Counted from the stretch's first letter, positions 1-8,990 are shown. The stretch: 64,000 nucleotides of DNA from Dryocola sp051297175 (GCF_051297175.1 NZ_JBINNY010000001.1:1860001-1924000), one strand, 5' to 3'. Notes: generated by a model from the sequence alone, not told the origin. A program made the numbers and translations.

Positions 1-1442
1 CAGGTAAAGGTCGCGCTGCCGTTTTCGTCGGTGGTGATGGTCTCTTCCCGGTTGCCGAGATAGTCCCGCCAGTTTTTGCCGCCGTAGTTTGCGCCAAGCT
101 CGATGGTTTTCTCGCCTTCGTCGCCGTTGGACAGCACCACGACGCAGCCGGGGTCTTCATCCGTGCCGCTGCGGCTGAACGCGATGCAGTTGGGGTGATC
201 GAAATAGAGCGTCTGCACGCCGTGGGCAAAGCGTTCGCGGGCGTGGATCAGGTCGTCGAGCTGTTCGATAACCGGCATGTCGATGTGATAGGTCTGCCCG
301 TCGCCGCCTTCATCGTCATAGCTTGCGCCAAACAGGTCGGGATAGAAGACCGACGGCACGCCGTTTTCGCGCAGCAGAATAAGCGCATAGGCGAGCGGTT
401 TAAACCAGGGTTCAACCGGCGCTTCAAGCGACTGCAGCGGCTGGGTATCGTGGTTGGCGACCAGCGTCATGGCGTGGAACGGGTCGGCTTCCACCAGCGT
501 GCCGGTGAAGATTTGGCTCATGTCATAGTCGCGACCCTGCTTCGAGGCCTGGTGGAATTTCATCTGCAGCGGGGCGTCGAACAGCAGGGTTTTTCCGTCG
601 ACCTGCGCGATGTATTCCTGAAGCTTATCCACCTCGTGCGACCAGTATTCCGCGACGATAAACAGCGGCGTTTCGGCCTCTTCCTGCACGTGTTCGATCC
701 ACTCTTTGTAGAACCAGGCGGGGATGTGCTTGACCGCGTCCAGACGAAAACCGTCGCAGCCGGTTTGTTCCATCACCCAGCGCGCCCAGTATTTGATCTC
801 TTCGGTCACCGCGTGGTTGCGGAAGTCGATGTTCTCGCCCATCAGGTAGTCGAAATTGCCCAGCTCGTCGTCAACCTGATCGTTCCAGCCGTCGCCGGTG
901 TAATCGTTGATGATTTTGAAGATGCCGTCTTCGTTGGGATTTTCGATATGGTCGACGCCGCTAAAGCATGTGTAGTCCCAGATAAACTCGGAGTATTTGC
1001 CGGCGCGCACGGGGAAGGTGTAGCGCGTCCAGGCCTCGCATTCGATAACCTCATCGTCGATGTCGTTGCGGTTTTCCTCATTGACGCGGTTAACGCGGAT
1101 TTTTTCTTTCTCATCGGCACCCATTTTGTGGTTAACCACCACATCCAGAAGTACCGCAATGTTATTGTCTTTTAGCGCCTTGATGGCGGCCTGGAGCTGC
1201 GCCTTATCGCCATATTTGGTGGCAACCGCGCCTTTTTGATCGAATTCGCCGAGGTCGAAAAGATCGTAGACGTCGTAGCCCACCGAGTAACCGCCAGAAC
1301 TGCCTTTGTACGCCGGGGGCAGCCAGACCATATTGACGCCAATATCGTTTAACGTCGCGGCCCGGTCGGCAACTTCCGGCCACAGTTTGCCCCCACCGGG
1401 GTAGTACCAATGGAAAAATTGCAACAGCGTTGGGTTTTTCAT
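1..1442 (-). CDS. amyA: Cytoplasmic alpha-amylase, C-terminus cut by the window edge
   Basis: GH13 alpha-amylase that hydrolyses alpha-1,4 bonds in intracellular glucans. The reading frame starts at ATG 1440-1442 (MKNPTLLQFFHWYYPGGG) and stays open to base 1, about 480 residues; the E. coli enzyme has 495, so only the last few residues are missing. Catalytic motifs are visible: DVVVNH at residues 100-105, nucleophile Asp about 235 in GFRLDAVKH, acid/base Glu about 265 in VAEYW, and transition-state Asp about 332 in NHDT. There is no signal peptide, which fits the cytosolic AmyA. It lies downstream of fliT in the same direction, as in E. coli. Its Shine-Dalgarno sequence sits inside a strong hairpin (1453-1482). 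Confidence 0.95.
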   Translation of the reverse strand, partial: MKNPTLLQFFHWYYPGGGKLWPEVADRAATLNDIGVNMVWLPPAYKGSSGGYSVGYDVYDLFDLGEFDQKGAVATKYGDKAQLQAAIKALKDNNIAVLLDVVVNHKMGADEKEKIRVNRVNEENRNDIDDEVIECEAWTRYTFPVRAGKYSEFIWDYTCFSGVDHIENPNEDGIFKIINDYTGDGWNDQVDDELGNFDYLMGENIDFRNHAVTEEIKYWARWVMEQTGCDGFRLDAVKHIPAWFYKEWIEHVQEEAETPLFIVAEYWSHEVDKLQEYIAQVDGKTLLFDAPLQMKFHQASKQGRDYDMSQIFTGTLVEADPFHAMTLVANHDTQPLQSLEAPVEPWFKPLAYALILLRENGVPSVFYPDLFGASYDDEGGDGQTYHIDMPVIEQLDDLIHARERFAHGVQTLYFDHPNCIAFSRSGTDEDPGCVVVLSNGDEGEKTIELGANYGGKNWRDYLGNREETITTDENGSATFT

Positions 1443-1452
1443 CTCATCCGTG

Positions 1453-1482
1453 CTCCAGAAGTCAGTTAGCTGACCTCTGGAG
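1453..1482 (-). promoter_or_regulatory. Hairpin covering the amyA ribosome binding site
   Basis: A 13-bp inverted repeat (CTCCAGAAGTCAG / CTGACCTCTGGAG, one G-T wobble, 4-nt loop) lies just upstream of amyA. On the amyA strand the 3' arm ends in CTGGAG, the best Shine-Dalgarno candidate, 10 nt before the ATG. No T-run follows on either strand, so it is not an ordinary intrinsic terminator. It may block amyA translation or protect the 3' end of the fliDST mRNA. A weaker alternative ribosome site (GGATGAG) lies closer to the start codon. Confidence 0.5.
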
Positions 1483-1546
1483 TATGGAATATTTTGGTAA
1501 AAGCGAGAGCGGTTCTTTTCTAAAGCGAGGAGATACTGCCTGTAAA

Positions 1547-1909
1547 CTATTGCGGAGCATTGGGCACAAGGAGCATCCCAGCCAGACGCCCGTAGGTATT
1601 GTTCAGCGTTTGCTGGCGTGAAGACTGGCCGATGAGCGAACTCAGCTCGTCCAGTCGCGCCTGAAGCAGCGCTTTCAATTCCTGCTCGTTGCTCAAAATT
1701 TCTTCAAGAAAACCTTTGAGCATCTGTTCAACACTTTTATTTAATCCCGGCGGAAGCGGGCTGGCGCCCAGGGACTCAATTCCCTGTAAATAAGCCATTT
1801 CCTGTTCCAGAAGGAGATCCCATTCCCCCCGGCGGGCAAGCTCAAGCAGCCCCTGACTCATCAGGGCAATGTGCTGCCAGCGGTTGATTAACTCCACGTT
1901 GGGCGACAT
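1547..1909 (-). CDS. fliT: Flagellar export chaperone / FlhDC antagonist FliT
   Basis: FliT binds the filament cap FliD before export and, in Salmonella, also binds FlhDC to lower class 2 transcription. The 120-residue protein has the normal family length and starts MSPNVELINRWQHI. It is helical and Gln/Glu/Leu-rich, as expected for a four-helix chaperone. It is the last flagellar gene of fliDST; its ATG shares one base with the fliS stop codon (TAATG), implying translational coupling. Confidence 0.93.
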   Translation of the reverse strand: MSPNVELINRWQHIALMSQGLLELARRGEWDLLLEQEMAYLQGIESLGASPLPPGLNKSVEQMLKGFLEEILSNEQELKALLQARLDELSSLIGQSSRQQTLNNTYGRLAGMLLVPNAPQ

Positions 1910-2319
1910 TAGGCATGCTCCTGCGCTGCGGTATTAAGGTGTGGGATCTGTTTCCAGGCATCGGCAATGTTGGTCAGTAAAACCTCTACCTCCTCGATTG
2001 CCTCCACATCGTTACGCAGGTTGGCCTGTAGCAGGCGACGAATCATATAGTCGTAAAGCCCACCCAGGTTTTGAGCCAGCTCGCCGCCTTTTTCATTGTC
2101 GAGCCCCGCCTTCAGGCCGTTATCAATGATATTAATTGCCTTACTTAGCGCTTCACCTTTCGCGACCGTTTCCCCCTGCTGCATAAACAGGCGGGAGCGA
2201 ACCAGGGCGCTTAACGCCCCGTCAAAAAGCAAAACGATAAGTTGATGAGGACTGGCACTCATCACGGCGCTCTCAACGCCGATTTGTGCGTAGGCCTGAG
2301 TACCTCTCGCGTTATACAT
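1909..2319 (-). CDS. fliS: Flagellin export chaperone FliS
   Basis: FliS binds the C-terminus of flagellin and prevents polymerisation before export. The 136-residue protein has the usual family length and the typical start MYNARGTQAYAQIGVESAV and SPHQLIVLLFDGAL segment. It lies 15 nt after fliD and overlaps fliT by one base, so fliDST is a single operon. Confidence 0.95.
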   Translation of the reverse strand: MYNARGTQAYAQIGVESAVMSASPHQLIVLLFDGALSALVRSRLFMQQGETVAKGEALSKAINIIDNGLKAGLDNEKGGELAQNLGGLYDYMIRRLLQANLRNDVEAIEEVEVLLTNIADAWKQIPHLNTAAQEHA

Positions 2320-2334
2320 AGCTACCTCGTGTTA

Positions 2335-3735
2335 TCAGGAACTGCTGGATGAGAATTGCTGATTCAGGTACGTACTGGTGTTGTTCAGCTTGCTCATCAT
2401 CGTATCGAGTTGGGTAAACTGGGCCTTATAGCGAGCGATGGTGTCATCGATGCTGGCGCTGACGGAAAGGTACTTTTTGGTCAGCGACTTCAGCGTGGCG
2501 TTTATGCTGTCCGTTGCGCTGTCGATGATGCCGCCGTCAGACAGGTAATCTTTTACGAGCGTTGAGATAGCCGTTGTGATGCCCGTCGTTTTGCCATCGC
2601 CTACCAGAAGTTGCTGAGTGGCAACTGAATTCTTGGTCAGAGCCTTATCCAGCTTGTCGTCATCAATCTTGAGCTTGCCGGTTGCCGGATCCTGGCTAAC
2701 GCCAATTTCGGTGAGCGTCTTATAGGCCGAGCTGCCGTCGCCTGCGGTGAACTTACCGCGAATGCCTGACTGAATGCTGCGGATGACGTTGTCGCCCAGC
2801 AGCGCGCCGTTGCTGGCGTTCTGGTCCTCACCGGCTTCAACTTCGGTGTATTTTGTTAACGAAGAGAAGGTGTCGAGCATTGAGTTATAGGCATCTACCC
2901 ATGCCTTAATGGCCGTGGTGGCCTCATCGTTGCTCTTGGTAACGGTTACCGTCGCGTCTTTTACCTCTTTCGTTAAGGTAAGGGTTAAACCCTGTGGCGC
3001 ATCGGTAATGGTGTTGCTGTCACGCTCGATGGCAATGTTATTGACGGTCAGTAAAGCGTTCTGTGGCTTTACGAGCTGCGTCATGCCATTTGTGGAAGAG
3101 GTACTGTCATAACCGAGCATGTCGTTGAGCTTTGCATCACCGGTGACAGAAATCGTCATGGCGTTGTCAACGCCGGTTTCAGATGAGGTCAACACGAGCT
3201 GGAAGTTCTTATCGTCTACCTTAACGATGCTCGCCGAAACGCCGCCGTTGGCATTATTGATAGCATCGCGCATGCCGTTGAGCGACGTTTGGTCGTCGGT
3301 CAGCTTAATTTCTAACGGCTTTTCACGCCCCGGCTGGTTAATCACCAGGGTACGGGAATCCGCGCCTGGCGTACCCTGTTTGTCGGTAGCGGTGCTGACG
3401 GCCTTTGTCGTTAAAGACTGCGCCTGCGCAAGCTGGGTAACGCTAATTATATATTTTCCTGCGGAGCCACCTGCCGTGGTCGCGACAGTCAAATCTTCCG
3501 TGCTGCTGGTCGCGGTGGTGCTTTTAAATAAGTTGGCGTCATTAAGCGCGGTATTTGCCGTCTGGAATTTTTCCACCGCGCTTTTAAGCGTGCCGTAAGC
3601 CGTTAACTTAGCGCTATTAGAAGACTGCTGAGTGGTAATAGGCGTTAAACGGCCTTTCTCAGCGGTGGTGAGGTTTTCCAGTAATGTGCTTAACGGTAAG
3701 TTGGATCCAACCCCTAATGAAGAAAAGCTTGCCAT
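2335..3735 (-). CDS. fliD: Flagellar filament cap protein FliD (HAP2)
   Basis: FliD forms the cap at the filament tip under which flagellin subunits fold. The protein has 466 residues (468 in E. coli). The N-terminus MASFSSLGVGSNLPLSTLL and the C-terminal helix ending LNQQFSSSSS are typical. A sigma-28 promoter lies 39 nt upstream of the ATG, and the gene is divergent from fliC. Confidence 0.95.
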   Translation of the reverse strand: MASFSSLGVGSNLPLSTLLENLTTAEKGRLTPITTQQSSNSAKLTAYGTLKSAVEKFQTANTALNDANLFKSTTATSSTEDLTVATTAGGSAGKYIISVTQLAQAQSLTTKAVSTATDKQGTPGADSRTLVINQPGREKPLEIKLTDDQTSLNGMRDAINNANGGVSASIVKVDDKNFQLVLTSSETGVDNAMTISVTGDAKLNDMLGYDSTSSTNGMTQLVKPQNALLTVNNIAIERDSNTITDAPQGLTLTLTKEVKDATVTVTKSNDEATTAIKAWVDAYNSMLDTFSSLTKYTEVEAGEDQNASNGALLGDNVIRSIQSGIRGKFTAGDGSSAYKTLTEIGVSQDPATGKLKIDDDKLDKALTKNSVATQQLLVGDGKTTGITTAISTLVKDYLSDGGIIDSATDSINATLKSLTKKYLSVSASIDDTIARYKAQFTQLDTMMSKLNNTSTYLNQQFSSSSS

Positions 3736-3773
3736 GTCTGTTCCCTATGTTTAGCTAACAATTGTTCAAGGTG

Positions 3774-3800
3774 GTATCGGCAGTCAGGCGGCAAAGTTTA
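3774..3800 (-). promoter_or_regulatory. Sigma-28 (FliA) promoter of fliDST
   Basis: On the minus strand: -35 TAAACTTT (3793-3800), 11-nt spacer, -10 GCCGATAC (3774-3781). The consensus is TAAAGTTT-N11-GCCGATAA, so each element has one mismatch and the spacing is exact. Confidence 0.88.
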
Positions 3801-3883
3801 ATGATATTTGCGCGGAAATAATGGGCGGAATAAAGCCTAAGCAGATAGTTAATTCCTGGCGTGATGGGAAACTAAAATAATTC

Positions 3884-3910
3884 TAAAGTTCGAAAATAAG
3901 GTGCCGATAC
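3884..3910 (+). promoter_or_regulatory. Sigma-28 (FliA) promoter of fliC
   Basis: -35 TAAAGTTC (3884-3891), 11-nt spacer, -10 GCCGATAC (3903-3910). Spacing is exact and each element has one mismatch to the FliA consensus. The transcript would carry a leader of roughly 60 nt before fliC. Confidence 0.93.
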
Positions 3911-3977
3911 ATGGGTTACGGTGCGAAACCGTGGGCAACAGCCCAACCCCATAATGTGAATTGATAAGGATAAAATC

Positions 3978-5495
3978 ATGGCACAAGTTATCAACACTAA
4001 CAGCCTGTCGCTGTTGACCCAAAACAACCTGAACAAATCTCAGTCTTCCCTGGGCACCGCTATCGAGCGTCTGTCTTCCGGTCTGCGTATCAACAGCGCG
4101 AAAGACGATGCTGCAGGTCAGGCGATTGCTAACCGCTTCACTTCTAACATTAAGGGTCTGACTCAGGCTTCCCGTAACGCCAACGACGGTATCTCTATCG
4201 CTCAGACTACCGAAGGCGCGCTGTCCGAAATCAACAACAACCTGCAGCGTGTGCGTGAACTGACCGTTCAGGCATCTACCAGCACCAACTCCGACAGCGA
4301 CCTGACCTCCATCCAGAACGAAATCACCCAGCGCCTGAGCGAAATTGACCGCGTTTCCGGTCAGACTCAGTTCAACGGCGTGAAGGTTCTGGCTCAGGAC
4401 AACACCCTGAAAATCCAGGTTGGCGCAAACGACGGCGAAACTATCTCCATCGACCTGAAAAAAATCGACACCCAGAGCCTCGGCGTGTCTGATTTCAAAG
4501 TAAACGGCGCTCAGAAAGCGACTGCTAGCGACCTGGTTTCTAAATTCGGCGCGACCGGTACTGATAACTACTCTGTAAACGTTGGCGGTGCTGCGGCAAC
4601 GGTTAACGTTGACGTTTCATCTCAGGCACTGAAATCTGCTGGCGCAGCTGTTTACGTTAGCGCAGCTGACGGCAGCTTGGTGACCGGTGCGACGACTCCA
4701 AACACTGCATCTACTACTTATACAACTACTGCGGCAAATAACGGTTCTGCTGAAAGCCTTGCTGCACTGGGTGCAAATGCTAAAGTTGGTGACAAATTCA
4801 CCTTCGACGGGATGGAGTTCACCAAAACTGTTGATGGTACCGACCCTGAATTCGGTAACGGTGCTTACACTGCTAAAGTGGATGGCAAAACTGTCACCTT
4901 CACTATCGGTGCCTCCACCGCTGCTGACGGTACTGATGCAGAAGTTAAAACTGACGTGGCTCTGTACTCTTCTCAGAACGGTACACTGACTACCAACGCT
5001 ACCACTGCAAACAAAGCTGCAACCGTAACCGATCTGCAGCAGGCTAACGCCACCAAAACTGGCTCTACCCTGAAAGTGAGCGGTGCAACTTATGATGTTG
5101 ATGTTGATGGCGTAGTAAGCACCGGTGCTGGTGCAAACAAAAAAGAAATGTATATCACCACCAACACCGACGGTAGCCCGAAATTGGTTAACGAAGATGT
5201 TGCTAAAGCGGCTAAAACTACCGAAAACCCACTGGCGGTAATCGATAAAGCGCTGGCACAGGTTGACGCACTGCGTTCTGACCTGGGTGCGGTACAGAAC
5301 CGTTTCGATTCTACCATTACCAACCTGGGTAACACCCTAAACAACCTGACCTCTGCCCGTAGCCGTATCGAAGATGCTGACTACGCGACCGAAGTTTCCA
5401 ACATGTCTAAAGCGCAGATCCTGCAGCAGGCTGGTACTTCCGTTCTGGCCCAGGCCAACCAGGTTCCGCAGGGCGTTCTGTCTCTGCTGCGTTAA
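3978..5495 (+). CDS. fliC: Flagellin
   Basis: Filament subunit, exported by the flagellar type III apparatus. It has 505 residues. The conserved D0/D1 N-terminal part runs to about residue 175 (MAQVINTNSLSLLTQNNLNK; SSGLRINSAKDDAAG) and the conserved C-terminal part from about 417 to 505 (SRIEDADYATEVSNMSKAQ, ending VLSLLR). Between them is a Thr/Ala/Gly-rich variable D2/D3 region, the surface-exposed H-antigen part. Codon use is strongly biased to preferred codons, fitting very high expression. Transcribed alone from the sigma-28 promoter and ended by a strong terminator. Confidence 0.97.
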   Translation: MAQVINTNSLSLLTQNNLNKSQSSLGTAIERLSSGLRINSAKDDAAGQAIANRFTSNIKGLTQASRNANDGISIAQTTEGALSEINNNLQRVRELTVQASTSTNSDSDLTSIQNEITQRLSEIDRVSGQTQFNGVKVLAQDNTLKIQVGANDGETISIDLKKIDTQSLGVSDFKVNGAQKATASDLVSKFGATGTDNYSVNVGGAAATVNVDVSSQALKSAGAAVYVSAADGSLVTGATTPNTASTTYTTTAANNGSAESLAALGANAKVGDKFTFDGMEFTKTVDGTDPEFGNGAYTAKVDGKTVTFTIGASTAADGTDAEVKTDVALYSSQNGTLTTNATTANKAATVTDLQQANATKTGSTLKVSGATYDVDVDGVVSTGAGANKKEMYITTNTDGSPKLVNEDVAKAAKTTENPLAVIDKALAQVDALRSDLGAVQNRFDSTITNLGNTLNNLTSARSRIEDADYATEVSNMSKAQILQQAGTSVLAQANQVPQGVLSLLR

Positions 5496-5513
5496 TTCAC
5501 GCCAACCTGACCA

Positions 5514-5539
5514 AACCCCGCTCCGGCGGGGTTTTTTCT
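5514..5539 (+). terminator. Rho-independent terminator of fliC
   Basis: Stem CCCCGC (5516-5521), loop TCCG, GCGGGG (5526-5531), flanked by AA/TT pairs and followed by six T. Confidence 0.92.
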
Positions 5540-5607
5540 TGCCTCTAATTATCGATAACCCCCAAATAGCCCCCCATTTAGTCCACTATTCTGGCGATTA
5601 AAACCCC

Positions 5608-5634
5608 TCCAGAAACGGATAATCATGCCGATAA
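5608..5634 (+). promoter_or_regulatory. Sigma-28-type -10 element upstream of fliA
   Basis: A perfect GCCGATAA (5627-5634) lies 25 nt before the fliA start codon, as in E. coli. At the 11-nt spacing the -35 position reads TCCAGAAA, a poor match, so autoregulation by FliA may be weak and FlhDC may act further upstream. I did not resolve an FlhDC box. Confidence 0.55.
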
Positions 5635-5659
5635 CTCAACTAACGCAGGGCTGTTTATC

Positions 5660-6379
5660 GTGAATTCACTGTATACCGCTGATGGTGTGATGGATAAGCA
5701 CTCGCTGTGGCAGCGATATGTACCGCTGGTGCGTCACGAAGCATTGCGCCTGCAGGTTCGTCTGCCGGCGAGCGTGGAGCTTGACGATCTGCTACAGGCG
5801 GGCGGCATCGGGTTGCTGAATGCAGTCGATCGCTATGATGCCCTGCAAGGAACGGCATTTACTACCTACGCGGTGCAGCGCATTCGTGGGGCGATGCTTG
5901 ATGAGTTGCGCAGCCGAGACTGGGTGCCGCGAAGCGTCAGGCGTAACGCACGCGGCGTCGCGCAAGCGATTGGTCAACTGGAGCAAGAGCTGGGACGCAA
6001 CGCGACCGAAACCGAGGTGGCGCAGCGGCTGGACATCCCGCTCGACGAATATCGCCAGATGTTGCTCGATACCAATAACAGCCAGCTCTTCTCTTATGAC
6101 GAGTGGCGTGAAGAGCATGGCGACAGTATCGAACTGGTCACCGAAGAGCACCAGCAGGCGAATCCTCTGCAGCATTTGCTGGAGAGTAATCTGCGTAGCC
6201 GTGTGATGGACGCGATTGAAGCGCTGCCGGAACGCGAGCAGCTGGTGCTGACGCTGTACTACCAGGAGGAGCTGAATCTCAAGGAGATTGGCGCCGTGCT
6301 GGAAGTTGGGGAGTCGCGGGTGAGTCAGTTGCACAGCCAGGCCATTAAACGCTTACGCACCAAGCTAGGTAAGTTGTAG
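5660..6379 (+). CDS. fliA: Sigma-28 factor FliA (RpoF)
   Basis: Directs RNA polymerase to late flagellar and chemotaxis promoters; held inactive by FlgM until hook completion. The 239-residue protein is near identical to E. coli FliA (MNSLYTADGVMDKHSLWQRY; region 4 end SQAIKRLRTKLGKL). The start is GTG at 5660, preceded by GCAGGG, as in E. coli. Region 2 includes AFTTYAVQRIRGAMLDELR. fliZ follows 38 nt downstream. Confidence 0.97.
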   Translation: MNSLYTADGVMDKHSLWQRYVPLVRHEALRLQVRLPASVELDDLLQAGGIGLLNAVDRYDALQGTAFTTYAVQRIRGAMLDELRSRDWVPRSVRRNARGVAQAIGQLEQELGRNATETEVAQRLDIPLDEYRQMLLDTNNSQLFSYDEWREEHGDSIELVTEEHQQANPLQHLLESNLRSRVMDAIEALPEREQLVLTLYYQEELNLKEIGAVLEVGESRVSQLHSQAIKRLRTKLGKL

Positions 6380-6417
6380 GGAGTGCCGCACGTTAGTCTT
6401 ACCACCAGGAACTTATC

Positions 6418-6969
6418 ATGACGGTGCAGCAACCAAAAAGACGGCCACTAAGCCGCTACCTTAAAGACTTCAAGCATACCCAGACCCACTGCGCACACTG
6501 CGGCAAACTTCTTGACCGCATCACGCTGACCTGCCGCGGTGAAATCGTCAATAAAACGACCATCGCGCAGCTCGACACGCTCATTGATGACGCCGCCTGG
6601 CAGGTGGAACAACAGTCGTGGATGGCGCTTTGTCGTTTCTGCGGCGACCTGCACTGCAAAGAACAGGATCACTACTTCGATATCATCGGCTTCAAGCAGT
6701 ATCTGTTCGAACAAACCGAAATGAGCCACGGTACCATTCGCGAATATGTTGTTCGCCTGCGTCGCCTGGGCAATCACCTCTCCGAGCAGAACATCCCCGC
6801 GCCCTCCACGCTGCAAGGCTACCTTGACGATACGCTGGAAGCCTGGCTGCCGCGCACCAGTACCAATAATTATCGTATCGCGCTGCGGAAATACTGGCAG
6901 TTTCAGGTCCAGCTCACAGATACGCCCGCCATATTCCAGGAAAGATCCGCAACTTCCGATATATATTAA
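6418..6969 (+). CDS. fliZ: Flagellar regulator FliZ
   Basis: DNA-binding regulator with an integrase-like fold. In E. coli it represses sigma-S dependent genes including curli; in Salmonella it raises FlhDC activity. The 183 residues match the family length; recognised segments are RRPLSRYLKDFKHTQTHCAHC, VREY-type REYVVRLRRLGNHL, STNNYRIALRKYW and the C-terminal SDIY. Cotranscribed with fliA by position. Confidence 0.95.
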   Translation: MTVQQPKRRPLSRYLKDFKHTQTHCAHCGKLLDRITLTCRGEIVNKTTIAQLDTLIDDAAWQVEQQSWMALCRFCGDLHCKEQDHYFDIIGFKQYLFEQTEMSHGTIREYVVRLRRLGNHLSEQNIPAPSTLQGYLDDTLEAWLPRTSTNNYRIALRKYWQFQVQLTDTPAIFQERSATSDIY

Positions 6970-7053
6970 TATGGAATAAGTTGTAGCGGACTGGTTTTGA
7001 CGGCTAATACCAACTCGCTACACTACAACAAATTATTGATAGCTGGGGTATCT

Positions 7054-7854
7054 ATGAAATTAGCAATGGCGGGACGTCAGGCGCTGATGGGCGTGCTGGC
7101 AGTGGCACTGGTGGCAGGCGCAAGCGTGAAAACCTTCGCGGCTGAGAATCTGCTTAACAAAGTTAAAGAACGCGGCACGCTGCTGGTGGGCCTCGAAGGA
7201 ACCTATCCTCCGTTCAGCTTCCAGGGCGACGACGGCAAATTAACCGGCTTCGAAGTTGAGTTTGCCGAGCAGCTTGCTCAGCACCTCGGCGTGAAAGCGG
7301 CGCTGAAGCCGACCAAATGGGACGGCATGCTGGCCTCGCTCGATTCAAAACGTATTGATGTGGTGATTAACCAGGTCACTATCTCCGACGAGCGTAAGAA
7401 GAAATATGATTTCTCCACCCCGTATACCGTTTCCGGTATTCAGGCGCTGGTGAAGAAGGGCAACGAGGGCAGCATTACCGGGCCTGACTCCCTGAAGGGC
7501 AAAAAGGTCGGCGTGGGCCTTGGCACCAACTACGAACAGTGGCTGCGTGAGAACGTGCAGGGCGTGGACATCCGTACCTATGACGACGACCCGACCAAAT
7601 ATCAGGATCTGCGCGTAGGCCGTATCGACGCCATTCTGGTTGACCGCCTGGCGGCGCTGGATCTGGTGAAGAAAACCAAAGATACCCTGGCGGTCGCGGG
7701 CCAGCCTTTCTCTCGTCAGGAAGCGGGCGTGGCTATCCGTAAGGGTAACGAGGACCTGGTTGACGCGGTGAATAAAGCCATCGCCGAAATGCAGAAAGAC
7801 GGCTCGCTTGCGAAACTGTCTGAGAAATGGTTCGGCGCTGACGTGACCAAATAG
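7054..7854 (+). CDS. tcyJ: Cystine-binding periplasmic protein TcyJ (FliY)
   Basis: Solute-binding protein of the TcyJLN L-cystine ABC importer. The 266-residue product from ATG 7054 equals the E. coli length; an upstream in-frame ATG at 6997 would add 19 residues ahead of the signal peptide and is rejected. Signal peptide is MKLAMAGRQALMGVLAV..., with a predicted cut after FAA near residue 29. SBP family 3 motifs include GLEGTYPPFSFQ and DPTKYQDLRVGRIDAI. A strong terminator separates it from dcyD. Confidence 0.95.
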   Translation: MKLAMAGRQALMGVLAVALVAGASVKTFAAENLLNKVKERGTLLVGLEGTYPPFSFQGDDGKLTGFEVEFAEQLAQHLGVKAALKPTKWDGMLASLDSKRIDVVINQVTISDERKKKYDFSTPYTVSGIQALVKKGNEGSITGPDSLKGKKVGVGLGTNYEQWLRENVQGVDIRTYDDDPTKYQDLRVGRIDAILVDRLAALDLVKKTKDTLAVAGQPFSRQEAGVAIRKGNEDLVDAVNKAIAEMQKDGSLAKLSEKWFGADVTK

Positions 7855-7872
7855 CGTCTTTCGACAGCCTGA

Positions 7873-7905
7873 GGCGGATAAGCGAAAGCGATATCCGCCT
7901 TTTTT
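7873..7905 (+). terminator. Terminator of tcyJ built on a REP-like core
   Basis: Stem GGCGGATA (7873-7880) / TATCCGCC (7892-7899) with an 11-nt loop AGCGAAAGCGA and then T6. The core GGCGGATAAGCG is the same as in the REP-like repeats elsewhere in the window. Confidence 0.85.
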
Positions 7906-7984
7906 ATTTGTATTTGCAGGCCGCTGGCCCTGCTGGTACATAATGAAGGGATGGGAATTATTCCCCGCTTTTATGGAGTCGCAC

Positions 7985-8971
7985 ATGTCACTGCACAACC
8001 TGACCCGTTTCCCGCGTCTGGAATTTATCGGCGCGCCGACGCCGCTTGAATACCTGGCGCGTTTTTCTGACTATCTTGGCCGCGAAATCTACATTAAACG
8101 CGACGACACCACGCCGATGGCGCTGGGCGGCAACAAGCTGCGCAAGCTGGAGTTCCTCGCCGCCGACGCGCTGCGCGAAGGGGCCGACACGCTGGTGACG
8201 GCCGGGGCTATCCAGTCTAACCACGTTCGCCAGACGGCGGCGGTGGCGGCGAAGCTTGGCCTGAAATGCGTTGCCCTGCTCGAAAACCCGATTGCCACGC
8301 GCGCTGAAAATTACCTCACCAACGGCAACCGCCTGCTGCTCGATTTGTTCGATGCCGAAATTGAAATGTGCGACGCGCTGCACGCCCCTGACCAGCAGCT
8401 TGAAGAGCTGGCGACGCGTCTGGAAGCGCAGGGGTTCAGGCCTTACGTGATCCCCGTCGGCGGCTCCAACGCCCTGGGCGCGCTTGGCTATGTGGAAAGC
8501 GCGCTGGAAATTGCCCAGCAGTGCGACAGGAAGGTTAGCGTGTCGTCGGTTGTGGTAGCCTCGGGCAGCGCTGGCACCCACGCGGGCCTGGCCGTCGGGC
8601 TTGAGCAGGTTATGCCGGACGTCGATCTTATCGGCGTGACCGTTTCCCGCACCGTCGCGCAGCAGCAGCCGAAGGTTGAAGCATTGCAGCACGCCGTGGC
8701 GCACTCGCTTGGGCTGACCGCTTCGGCACCGATCAGGCTGTGGGACGATTATTTTGCACCGGGCTACGGCACGCCTAACGAAGAGGGGCTGGAGGCCATC
8801 AAGCTGCTGGCGCGTCTGGAAGGCATTCTGCTGGACCCGGTTTATACCGGCAAAGCGATGGCGGGTCTGATAGACGGCGTGGCGCAAAAGCGTTTTAAAG
8901 ATGAAGGCCCGATTGTTTTCGTGCACACCGGCGGGGCGCCGGCGTTATTTGCCTACCATCCGCATGTTTAA
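7985..8971 (+). CDS. dcyD: D-cysteine desulfhydrase
   Basis: PLP enzyme that splits D-cysteine into pyruvate, ammonia and sulfide. From ATG 7985 it has 328 residues, the E. coli length; the frame is open upstream to 7943 but that start is not supported. PLP lysine is Lys51 in GGNKLRKLEF; the SNHVRQTAAVAAKLGL segment and phosphate-binding SGSAGTHAGL are present. It lies between the cystine-binding protein and its permease and ATPase, as in E. coli. Confidence 0.95.
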   Translation: MSLHNLTRFPRLEFIGAPTPLEYLARFSDYLGREIYIKRDDTTPMALGGNKLRKLEFLAADALREGADTLVTAGAIQSNHVRQTAAVAAKLGLKCVALLENPIATRAENYLTNGNRLLLDLFDAEIEMCDALHAPDQQLEELATRLEAQGFRPYVIPVGGSNALGALGYVESALEIAQQCDRKVSVSSVVVASGSAGTHAGLAVGLEQVMPDVDLIGVTVSRTVAQQQPKVEALQHAVAHSLGLTASAPIRLWDDYFAPGYGTPNEEGLEAIKLLARLEGILLDPVYTGKAMAGLIDGVAQKRFKDEGPIVFVHTGGAPALFAYHPHV

Positions 8972-8990
8972 ATAAGATTGATTTCGTTTT

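Noticed and set aside
195..1175. 326-codon frame on the + strand at the left end
   Set aside because: Antisense to amyA, whose catalytic motifs are all on the minus strand.
6997..7053. Upstream extension of tcyJ
   Set aside because: It would place 19 residues before a standard signal peptide; the 266-residue form equals the E. coli protein.
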